Shown here: in pieces, positions 1-5,829 of the stretch
Position numbering within the stretch: the first letter of the stretch is position 1
Layout: each line of letters begins with the position of its first letter
Source of the DNA: Anaerolineae bacterium
GTDB lineage: Bacteria > Chloroflexota > Anaerolineae > 4572-78 > J111
Reading direction: 5' to 3'
Length of the DNA stretch: 10,088 nt
Assembly (NCBI GenBank): GCA_020433785.1
Contig: JAGRCC010000151.1
Span: forward strand, 1-10,088
Notes under the pieces: generated by a model
Databases searched by the model: none
What the model saw: the letters and a program-made list of their open reading frames with translations, nothing else
Told to the model about the DNA's origin: nothing
Position numbers and translations under genes: made by a program

Positions 1-993
1 TTGACGATACATCTTAAGCCGGGTGATCGCTTAAAAGATCGCTATGAAATTGTCGGGTTGATCGGTTCAGGCGGGATGGGCACGGTGTATCTGGCCAACG
101 ATACCGTGCTGGAAGGACGCCAAACCGCGATCAAGGAGATTTTTCTACAGCCCGGCTTAAGCGACGAAGTGGGTCAGAACTTTCGCAAACAGTTCTACAA
201 AGAAGCTTCAACCTTGGCTCGCCTTGATCATCCCGGCCTGCCCAAAGTTAGTGATTATTTCTCTAACGGCGAGCAGGATTATCTGGTTATGGATTATATC
301 CCCGGTTCAAATTTGCTTGAAATCGCGAATAACGCTCGTCGCGAGGCCAAATTTCTTGATCAGGCCACGGTAATCGAATGGATCGACCAGGTGGCTTACA
401 CGCTGAGTTATCTCCATTCGCAAGAGCCGCCTGTGCTCCATCGAGACGTTAAGCCGGCTAATATTAAATTAACGCCGGATGGACGGCTGAAGCTGGTTGA
501 CTTCGGCCTGGTTAAGCCGCTTGATCCTAATGACCCCAGCACCTTGACCGGATTGCAAGGGGCGGGTAGTTTGCCCTATGCCCCACTGGAGCAGTACGTC
601 GATCACTTAGGCCACACTGATGCGCGCTCTGACCTGTATGCTTTAGGAGCAACGATGTATCATTTGCTAACTGGCAACATCCCGGCTAGCGCTCAAGAAC
701 GTTTTATTGTACCGGAGTCGTTACCCTCTCCGCAAGAAATCAATCCCCACATTTCGCCCAATATGGCCCGCGTGATTTTAGCGGCTATGGCGCCTCACCC
801 TAGGGAACGGCCGCCCACAGTTGCCGCCTGGCGGGCCATGATTCAAGGCTCGGACAACACGATGCCGATGGAACTTGAATCGACTGCCGCGCCTAGTTTG
901 ACCTCAAGTTTGGTTGAAAATTGGTGGTTAGCCGGCGTCGCGCTAATGATGTTTGCGGCGGCGCTATGGATGACCTTTGGCGGAAGCAGTTAA
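1..993 (+). CDS. Membrane-tethered Hanks-type Ser/Thr protein kinase
   Basis: Transfers phosphate from ATP to Ser/Thr of target proteins at the cytoplasmic face of the membrane. Kinase landmarks are all present: glycine loop GSGGMG (22-27), Lys45 in TAIKE, Glu68 of helix C, catalytic loop HRDVKPAN (147-154; Asp149, Lys151, Asn154), DFG (167-169), an APLE motif (194-197) in place of APE, and DLYALG (211-216). The RD motif and the threonines near 181-183 suggest control by activation-loop phosphorylation. One hydrophobic helix (about 308-326) follows and only GGSS remains after it, so there is no external sensor domain such as the PASTA repeats of PknB. The first codon is TTG at the window edge. 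The sequence before the glycine loop fits a normal family N-terminus, so the gene may be complete, but no upstream bases are visible to prove it. It converges on the GH3 gene with a 2-base gap. Confidence 0.93.
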   Translation: MTIHLKPGDRLKDRYEIVGLIGSGGMGTVYLANDTVLEGRQTAIKEIFLQPGLSDEVGQNFRKQFYKEASTLARLDHPGLPKVSDYFSNGEQDYLVMDYIPGSNLLEIANNARREAKFLDQATVIEWIDQVAYTLSYLHSQEPPVLHRDVKPANIKLTPDGRLKLVDFGLVKPLDPNDPSTLTGLQGAGSLPYAPLEQYVDHLGHTDARSDLYALGATMYHLLTGNIPASAQERFIVPESLPSPQEINPHISPNMARVILAAMAPHPRERPPTVAAWRAMIQGSDNTMPMELESTAAPSLTSSLVENWWLAGVALMMFAAALWMTFGGSS

Positions 994-995
994 TG

Positions 996-3833
996 TCATT
1001 TACTGACTTTTAATATTCGACTGCTCAGCATAATGGCTATTAGGCCAAAAATGAAGGCCAACAAAGCCACAGACAACCTTCCGACCATCAAATCGGGTGA
1101 CTCAAAAGCCCACTGTTCCGGGCGCAGCCAGCCGGCTCCGTAACAAAGATAAGCCAGCAATCCGCCGATTAGAACCCATAATCCTAACCGCACTCGCTGC
1201 GACAACGGCCGCTGAGACTGCTGCCCCAGCCGAAAGCCCAAAATGCCGGCTAGAAGCGTGGCCGCCAGAGCCGACAGCAAATCGATACCGTCTAACGGCC
1301 GGTTGTTGAAAGTAGATGGTGGGGCCGGTTGGTCGGGTGGAAGGGCATCGATGACCGCTGATGGAACGGGTGTGTCTGTCGCTTCAACCCGAGTTGGGGT
1401 CAATGTGGCCGTTGGAGCATCGGTCGGTGTAACGGTGATGGTTCGGGTAGACGTGGCCGTGACCGGTTCGGAAGTAGGGGTGGGCAGGGCCAGCACTGAG
1501 ACGCGAATCGGCTCACGTGACTCGGCCTGCCCGGCGATGGCCGTGATCTGGTAATCGCCCGGTTCTAACAAAGTGATTTCCGCTTCAACCGAACCCTTTT
1601 GTGTTGAGACAATTTCAGAGGTCGTTTCTCGACCATTACGTAGGGCTTTGATTTCAACCGGCGTATCATCTGGAATAACGTGGCCATTGTGATCGACAAT
1701 AGGCCCGGTTTGTACTTTTAGGGTGACCGGAGCGATGCTGTCTTCCGGTATCTTTTCTAGCAAGGTGATTGGCAGCTCTTGATCCGGGTTGGGGGCCAGA
1801 ACATCGGCTAATTCGTAGCCGATGCCTTCCACCGAAACCGGCGACGCCCCTCGCGGCTCGACTTCGCCGAAGAGAGCGCGCACTGCTGTTTCGACATGGG
1901 GCTGGGTTTTGCTGTAGACTCCATAATAAGCGGTCAGTTTGGTAACCTCAGTGGTGTCTAAATAGTAAGGGGCGTTGAAAGCCAAGACAATCGTAATTTT
2001 ATCTCGAAGCGTGCCGTTTTCCTGGCTCAAGAACAGCTTCAAAGCGTCGGAGTTGTTGAAACGGCTGATGTTCAAATCCAGGGTAGAAAAGATCAGCCAA
2101 TCGGCCGCTTGAATGCGCTCGCGCACCTCATCAGCGGTGAGTTGAATGGCTTTATTTTCAACCGGCTGGGCTTCTTCGGTGGGTTCAACCGGCGCAATCA
2201 AAGCGCCGCCAAGGGCTTGTTTTAACTCGGCAAAGGTGATGGTGCTAATGTTTTCCGGTTGAATCTGCCCGGTGGCTTGCGGCCCATACAGCCGCAGAAT
2301 AGTCTCTTCGATGGCGGTGCGAGGGATATAGACCTCGACCGGTTCACACGACTCAAGGTAGCACTCGCGCGTAAAACGGGTATCGTTAACGATAAGGATT
2401 TTCTCGTCGGGGCGAGGTGGTTGGGGAATGCGCAGCCGCAGCTCTTCCGGCGAGGGATACAGCAAGGTCAGGCTCTCTCTGGCGATAGTATTAACCAGCG
2501 GCTGTGGTTTGGCGGTAACTTCGACAGCATGGGTGGGATCGTGATTAAGCGCGTCGAGGTTGAGTTCAGGATACAGTTTCAACTTCAGGCGCAAAATGCG
2601 CTCAACCGCCCGATCAACTTGGGCGGCAAAGGTGGGATTGTTGATATATTCCACCCGAAAGAAAAAGATTGTATCTTTGATATTAGCGAATTGATCCGAC
2701 CAGATTGATTTCAAATCGAACTGCACCAGCAGCAGAACATCATTGCCGGCCAGAAAAGCTTCTTTGGCGATACGGCGGTGAGGAAACGTCGTCAGCGAGG
2801 GATCAAAATGTTTACGGACGGCCGGCACACCCAATGCATCACTGACCACCAGGCCTCCGTCTTCACGCCAGGGCACAATCTCCGGCAGCGTCAGTAGAGT
2901 CCGCATCCCTTCGGCATCGAAGCTGATCGGCGCCGTGAATTGGCGAATGTCACCCTGAAAACCCCGGTAGCGAATGTGGCTCGACATTAAGGCATCGGTG
3001 ATGCCTGAGGGGTCGTCCTCTAATTCGGCTGTAACATGAAAAAAGGGCGGCAGTTCGATTCGCCGCAGTTCTGAAAGCGATTTGTCAACTGTCGCTACTT
3101 CGTTATCGGGCAGCCGGTCGCTGCCGCCGTGGCCGGGGAAATGTTTGGCAACAGTAGCAATCTGCCCGCCGCCGCCCTGGTGAACCCCACGGATATAGGC
3201 CCGGCCCAATTGGCTGACCCAATAGGGATCGCCACCATAGACCCGGGTGCCGATGTCACCCCGGCCGGTAGGGCGGGGGTCGTTGAGGACATCTAGCCCC
3301 GGCCCCAGTACCATATTCACGCCCATCGACGATAGCTCCTCGCCGATAATTTGGCCAATCGCTTGGGCATTGTCTACATCCCAAGTGGCGCCAATCGCCA
3401 TCTGGCTGGGAATGGGGGTGACTCCGCCGGTGATGCGGCTGTAAGGAAAGCCATCGCCTTCCTGATCAATAGCGATAAATAGAGGCAGGTTATTGGTCTG
3501 AAAACCAATTGTTTGCAGGGAATTGTTTAGCTCGGTGATTTGGCGCGGGGCCGAGGGGTTATTTTCGAAGTTACTGTTAGCCGCCAGCAGCACCACCCCG
3601 CCAACGCGATATTCAGTAATGAGCTGCCAAATATCGGAATTTGGGTTGGCGTCGGAGCCGACAAACGGCACAATAAAAAGCTGACCGACCTTATCTTCCA
3701 CCGACATGGTGGCCATCATCTCCGCTACAGGGTCTGGTGGATCCTGGGCATAGCTCGATGGCGTTGTGACTGACCAGCATTGAAATAAAAAGAGCACTAA
3801 AATAATTAAGGCCGCACGTTTGAAAACTTTCAT
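996..3833 (-). CDS. Secreted, membrane-anchored GH3 glycosidase (NagZ-type beta-N-acetylhexosaminidase-like)
   Basis: Likely hydrolyses beta-linked sugars, possibly N-acetylglucosaminides of the cell wall, outside the cytoplasm. Numbering is from an upstream TTG at 3869. The signal peptide starts at Met13 (KVFKR, hydrophobic 19-32, SSYA then QDPP), so I chose the ATG at 3833; an ATG at 3842 is an alternative. None of these starts has a clear Shine-Dalgarno. The GH3 domain spans about 49-430, with IDQEG (134-138), IGTR (206-209), KHFPGHG (242-248) and VSDALG (342-347, predicted nucleophile Asp344). The usual NagZ Asp-Ser-His acid/base motif reads Leu-Pro-Asp (253-255). A GH3 C-terminal-like region (about 450-690) carries Cys503 and Cys508, which could form a disulfide. 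Then come an Ig-like domain (about 715-795), a Thr/Pro-rich stalk (796-850) and three membrane helices (861-880, 893-911, 931-949) with basic residues on the predicted inner side. The fold is clear; the substrate is inferred. Confidence 0.9.
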   Translation of the reverse strand: MKVFKRAALIILVLFLFQCWSVTTPSSYAQDPPDPVAEMMATMSVEDKVGQLFIVPFVGSDANPNSDIWQLITEYRVGGVVLLAANSNFENNPSAPRQITELNNSLQTIGFQTNNLPLFIAIDQEGDGFPYSRITGGVTPIPSQMAIGATWDVDNAQAIGQIIGEELSSMGVNMVLGPGLDVLNDPRPTGRGDIGTRVYGGDPYWVSQLGRAYIRGVHQGGGGQIATVAKHFPGHGGSDRLPDNEVATVDKSLSELRRIELPPFFHVTAELEDDPSGITDALMSSHIRYRGFQGDIRQFTAPISFDAEGMRTLLTLPEIVPWREDGGLVVSDALGVPAVRKHFDPSLTTFPHRRIAKEAFLAGNDVLLLVQFDLKSIWSDQFANIKDTIFFFRVEYINNPTFAAQVDRAVERILRLKLKLYPELNLDALNHDPTHAVEVTAKPQPLVNTIARESLTLLYPSPEELRLRIPQPPRPDEKILIVNDTRFTRECYLESCEPVEVYIPRTAIEETILRLYGPQATGQIQPENISTITFAELKQALGGALIAPVEPTEEAQPVENKAIQLTADEVRERIQAADWLIFSTLDLNISRFNNSDALKLFLSQENGTLRDKITIVLAFNAPYYLDTTEVTKLTAYYGVYSKTQPHVETAVRALFGEVEPRGASPVSVEGIGYELADVLAPNPDQELPITLLEKIPEDSIAPVTLKVQTGPIVDHNGHVIPDDTPVEIKALRNGRETTSEIVSTQKGSVEAEITLLEPGDYQITAIAGQAESREPIRVSVLALPTPTSEPVTATSTRTITVTPTDAPTATLTPTRVEATDTPVPSAVIDALPPDQPAPPSTFNNRPLDGIDLLSALAATLLAGILGFRLGQQSQRPLSQRVRLGLWVLIGGLLAYLCYGAGWLRPEQWAFESPDLMVGRLSVALLAFIFGLIAIMLSSRILKVSK

Positions 3834-3907
3834 GCCGAACATGATACACGAAGCCAACCGATGCGCCAAAATAGGCTGGGAATGGTCGCAGCCGAATAGT
3901 TTAGGTC

Positions 3908-4093
3908 CTATCTGGCCAATGAAGAGGCGGCATCCTGGCTGATGGGAGCCAGAATAAAGGTGTCATTGGTCTGATTAAGCGGATTAAATACTGAGACGCT
4001 AGAACCGGCCAGGATCAGTAACAACAGCACAGTTATTATCAGACGCCATAAAATGGACTGCCAGGTATTTACATCATAAGAAGTGCGAGTCAT
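3908..4093 (-). CDS. Small single-helix membrane protein, function unknown
   Basis: A 61-residue protein that I do not recognise. It has a short polar N-terminus, one strongly hydrophobic segment at about residues 13-30 (SILWRLIITVLLLLILAG) and a polar C-terminal tail of about 25 residues ending SSLAR. It could be an anchored microprotein with the tail outside, or a small secreted peptide with an uncleaved signal. Support for a real gene is a good ribosome binding site (AAAGGA, 5 bases before the ATG), a hydrophobic profile that chance frames rarely give, and its position 74 bases upstream of the GH3 start on the same strand with no obvious terminator between. Co-transcription with the GH3 gene is likely, and a partner or chaperone role for that enzyme is speculation. 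Confidence 0.65.
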   Translation of the reverse strand: MTRTSYDVNTWQSILWRLIITVLLLLILAGSSVSVFNPLNQTNDTFILAPISQDAASSLAR

Positions 4094-4098
4094 TTGAG

Positions 4099-4104
4099 TC
4101 CTTT
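4099..4104 (-). promoter_or_regulatory. Shine-Dalgarno of the 61-residue membrane protein gene
   Basis: On the minus strand AAAGGA lies 5 bases before the ATG at 4093. This is the main sequence evidence that the short reading frame is translated. Confidence 0.6.
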
Positions 4105-4183
4105 CAAAACAAAATTATTAAGTCCACTCAAATTGTACTCCCGCACTTCCTGTTTTTCCGGTTCTTTGACCGTCATCAATCTG

Positions 4184-4196
4184 ACGATTTAATCGT
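4184..4196. repeat. 13-base inverted repeat upstream of the small membrane protein gene
   Basis: ACGATT-T-AATCGT has two perfect 6-base arms around one central base. It lies in the 142-base gap between the SDR stop and the start of the 61-residue gene, about 90 bases before that start, next to a second short inverted repeat (CGTCA at 4171-4175, TGACG at 4182-4186). It is about the size of an operator half-site pair, but chance is possible at this length. I found no convincing promoter hexamers beside it. Confidence 0.25.
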
Positions 4197-4235
4197 TGGT
4201 TTAGCGTAGGGTTGGAAACGTAGGCAATTTATTGA

Positions 4236-5018
4236 TTAACCCTGCAACAGCGACTGGCCGCCGTCAATCCACATTTCGGTGCCGGTAATGTGAGCTGCGG
4301 CGTCTGAGGCTAAAAAGTATACCAACTCAGCTACCTGATCAGCGCGACCTGGCGCGCCTTCGGTTAGAGGAATGGCCCCTTCCGGATATTCAACCGGTTC
4401 CTCTATTTTGTCTAAATCTTTGCGCTCAGTGCTTTCCTCTATCTCGGTTTCAATAGCGCCGGGGCAGATGACATTAACTCGCACTTTATGTTTAGCTAGT
4501 TCCAAGGCGATCATTTTGGTAAAAGCAACCTGACCAGCTTTGGAGCAGGCATAGGCCGTAGCTCCGGTATTGCTAAACATTCGCGTGCCATTAACCGAAG
4601 CGGTGATAATTACTGAGCCACCCTGCTTTTTAAGATGCGGGGCCGCATATTTAACCGTTAGGAAGGTGCCTCTCAGATTGACGTTCAAGGTTTTGTCCCA
4701 ATCTTCAGCGGTTAGCTCCTCAAGCGGCGCCCAAACCCCGTTGATGCCGGCATTAGCAAAAACGATATCCAGTCGGCCCCACTGATTAATTAGTTTTTGG
4801 ACGGCTTGCTGCGTTTGCGTGGCCGACGATATGTCCGCTACCAAAGGTAGAATCTCGTAGCCCGCCCGCTGAAGTTCGTTTGTCGCGCTGTAGACGCTAT
4901 CTTCCGACAGACCGAGCAGCCCCACCTTAACGCCCGCCTGAGCCAAACGTCGGGATGCCGCTTGGCCAATCCCTGAACTACCACCTGTCACTAACGCTAC
5001 TTTTTCGGTCATTTCCAT
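4236..5018 (-). CDS. Short-chain dehydrogenase/reductase (SDR), classical type
   Basis: A cytoplasmic NAD(P)-dependent oxidoreductase of about 260 residues, the usual length for classical SDRs. Numbered from an ATG at 5027, it shows the Rossmann glycine motif TGGSSGIG (14-21), NAG (92-94), NVNLRG (115-120), catalytic Ser144 in ITAS, YACSK (159-163; Tyr159 and Lys163), PG (189-190) and the C-terminal ITGTEMWIDGG (247-257). The segment at about 195-222 is rich in Glu and forms the variable substrate loop, so the substrate cannot be read from sequence. Three ATGs lie close together (5027, 5018, 5012). The Shine-Dalgarno touches the first and is 9 bases from the second, so I chose 5018. It lies downstream of the CsbD-like gene on the same strand, behind a hairpin. 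A stress-related role is inferred from that neighbour only. Confidence 0.93.
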   Translation of the reverse strand: MEMTEKVALVTGGSSGIGQAASRRLAQAGVKVGLLGLSEDSVYSATNELQRAGYEILPLVADISSATQTQQAVQKLINQWGRLDIVFANAGINGVWAPLEELTAEDWDKTLNVNLRGTFLTVKYAAPHLKKQGGSVIITASVNGTRMFSNTGATAYACSKAGQVAFTKMIALELAKHKVRVNVICPGAIETEIEESTERKDLDKIEEPVEYPEGAIPLTEGAPGRADQVAELVYFLASDAAAHITGTEMWIDGGQSLLQG

Positions 5019-5027
5019 TGGTTCCAT

Positions 5028-5033
5028 TCCTTT
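5028..5033 (-). promoter_or_regulatory. Shine-Dalgarno deciding the SDR start
   Basis: AAAGGA on the minus strand abuts the ATG at 5027 with no spacer, which would not allow normal initiation there. It lies 9 bases before the next in-frame ATG at 5018, so that ATG is the better start. Confidence 0.6.
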
Positions 5034-5049
5034 ATAATTACCATCGAAC

Positions 5050-5088
5050 TTAAAAGGGATGAAACGATTGGAACGGTTTCATCCCTTT
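5050..5088 (-). terminator. Strong hairpin between the CsbD-like and SDR genes, probable intrinsic (partial) terminator
   Basis: Two perfectly complementary 13-base arms (AAAGGGATGAAAC at 5053-5065 and GTTTCATCCCTTT at 5076-5088) enclose a 10-base loop. Read on the minus strand, the second arm ends CCCTTTTAA, a short U-run as in an intrinsic terminator. Read on the plus strand, no T-run follows. It lies 37 bases after the CsbD-like stop and about 17 bases before the SDR Shine-Dalgarno. The short U-run and modest GC content suggest incomplete termination, and I see no clear SDR promoter, so readthrough may supply SDR transcripts. Confidence 0.65.
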
Positions 5089-5125
5089 ACAGATCTATGG
5101 AACTTGGCGATGTTATTTAGAAAGA

Positions 5126-5554
5126 CTAAAAGTTCTGGGGCGGCTCTGCCGGGTATTGATACTTGTACTCATACTTCTTGAAACAAGGTTTAAGCCAAAA
5201 GCCAATCGCTAAACCAAGGGCCAGCACAGCCACTATTGTTAACCACGGGTAGCGAGTTACGGTTTGATTGACATCAACCGGTAGTTGATTAGCGGCCGCG
5301 GCTAACTTGTTGTTGTAGTCGATAAGCTGGGTATCGACCTTTCGTTTGGCTTCATCCGTTTTGGTTGATAAATTGTCGACAACTTGCTGGGCTTTATCTT
5401 TGACATAGCCATACGTCTCTTGCGCCACGCCAGCAACTTCTTCCCGCTTGCCCTCTAGGGCTTTAGAAACATTGTTAATCCCGTTTTTAGCCTGTTCAAA
5501 CTTGGCCTTACCAACGGTTTGTTTAACTTTACCAGAGATGATATCGGTATTCAT
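5126..5554 (-). CDS. CsbD-like stress protein with C-terminal membrane helix (DUF883/ElaB-like end)
   Basis: A 142-residue protein in two recognisable parts. The first 60 or so residues follow the CsbD pattern: an N-terminus MNTDIISGKVKQTVGKAK, a second GK-rich stretch at 35-44 and AQETYGYVKDKAQ at 44-56. CsbD proteins are small, hydrophilic, stress-induced proteins of unknown biochemical function. A charged, probably helical linker (61-100) follows, then RYPWLTIVAVLALGLAIGFWL (101-121). This is a Pro-led, Gly-spaced membrane helix like the C-terminus of DUF883 proteins such as ElaB and YqjD, which tie helical domains and ribosomes to the inner membrane. The tail is rich in Tyr and Lys (KKYEYKYQYP). 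The start is supported by AAGGGA 7 bases upstream. The gene diverges from the histidine kinase and is followed by a hairpin and the SDR gene. Family assignment is by motif memory. Confidence 0.8.
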   Translation of the reverse strand: MNTDIISGKVKQTVGKAKFEQAKNGINNVSKALEGKREEVAGVAQETYGYVKDKAQQVVDNLSTKTDEAKRKVDTQLIDYNNKLAAAANQLPVDVNQTVTRYPWLTIVAVLALGLAIGFWLKPCFKKYEYKYQYPAEPPQNF

Positions 5555-5668
5555 TTTAGATTCCCTTTTATTTGCTAATTATGAGAATTAATAGCATTAT
5601 TAACTTTATCCTATCATTATCGCCCCTATTTTCCTACACTAATTTGGGTGATTGCGCTAAGCTTAACA

Positions 5669-5686
5669 GGCTATTTCGACATAGCC
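5669..5686. repeat. Short inverted repeat in the divergent promoter region
   Basis: GGCTAT and ATAGCC are perfect 6-base arms separated by TTCGAC. It lies roughly midway between the two divergent genes, where a shared operator would be expected. No transcript-end signal follows it. The arms are short, so chance cannot be excluded. Confidence 0.3.
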
Positions 5687-5762
5687 CTTCCGAATAGTTT
5701 ATCCACTTGAGCGCCCGCTTGGAGTGTCAGACTTTCCTTACAGACACATGAGCCGGTTTGTT

Positions 5763-5768
5763 TATAAT
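5763..5768 (+). promoter_or_regulatory. Candidate -10 element for the histidine kinase gene
   Basis: A perfect TATAAT lies 61 bases before the ATG at 5830. A weak -35 candidate (CTTACA, 5737-5742) lies 20 bases upstream of it, longer than ideal. A TG dinucleotide two bases before the hexamer is close to, but not exactly, an extended -10. The AT-rich setting lowers confidence. Confidence 0.4.
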
Positions 5769-5816
5769 TATTAATTAAGAGAGGAAGTGTGGTCTTGGAT
5801 TAAGCATTATCTGAGT

Positions 5817-5822
5817 AAGGAG
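5817..5822 (+). promoter_or_regulatory. Shine-Dalgarno of the histidine kinase gene
   Basis: AAGGAG lies 7 bases before the ATG at 5830. A second ATG at 5826 is in another frame and only 3 bases from this site, so 5830 is the start. Confidence 0.75.
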
Positions 5823-5829
5823 ATAATGG

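Larger units (their letters stand above)
5555..5829. promoter_or_regulatory. Divergent intergenic region between CsbD-like and histidine kinase genes
   Basis: This 275-base AT-rich stretch must hold promoters for both flanking genes. It contains a perfect TATAAT (5763-5768, +), an 8-base palindrome TAAGCTTA (5658-5665), and an inverted repeat GGCTAT/ATAGCC with a 6-base spacer (5669-5686). For the leftward gene the best -10 candidate I see is an extended type, TGCTATTAA, near 5591-5599 on the minus strand, with no good -35. I see no RNA gene or convincing coding frame here. Confidence 0.5.

Noticed and set aside
1097..1554. Two overlapping plus-strand reading frames opposite the Thr/Pro-rich stalk and Ig-like part of the GH3 gene
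   Set aside because: Their Val/Thr/Gly- and Ala-rich composition is the antisense reflection of the low-complexity stalk. They lack ribosome binding sites and recognisable domains.
2259..2708. 149-codon plus-strand frame inside the GH3 gene
   Set aside because: It is fully antisense to well-conserved GH3 coding sequence, and I see no domain or initiation signal of its own.
3776..3785. Cys31 after the hydrophobic stretch of the GH3 signal peptide as a lipoprotein site
   Set aside because: The preceding residues Leu-Phe-Gln do not fit a lipobox, and a normal signal peptidase site (SSYA/QDPP) follows.
5050..5082. Ten-codon minus-strand mini-frame (ATG to TAA) lying exactly in the hairpin
   Set aside because: Its AAAGGG abuts the ATG with no spacing and is part of the stem. 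The frame is a by-product of the inverted repeat.
3892..5702. The 12-base string CCGAATAGTTTA occurs at 3892-3903 and at 5690-5701
   Set aside because: A few 12-base matches are expected by chance in a 10 kb window, and the flanking bases do not match.
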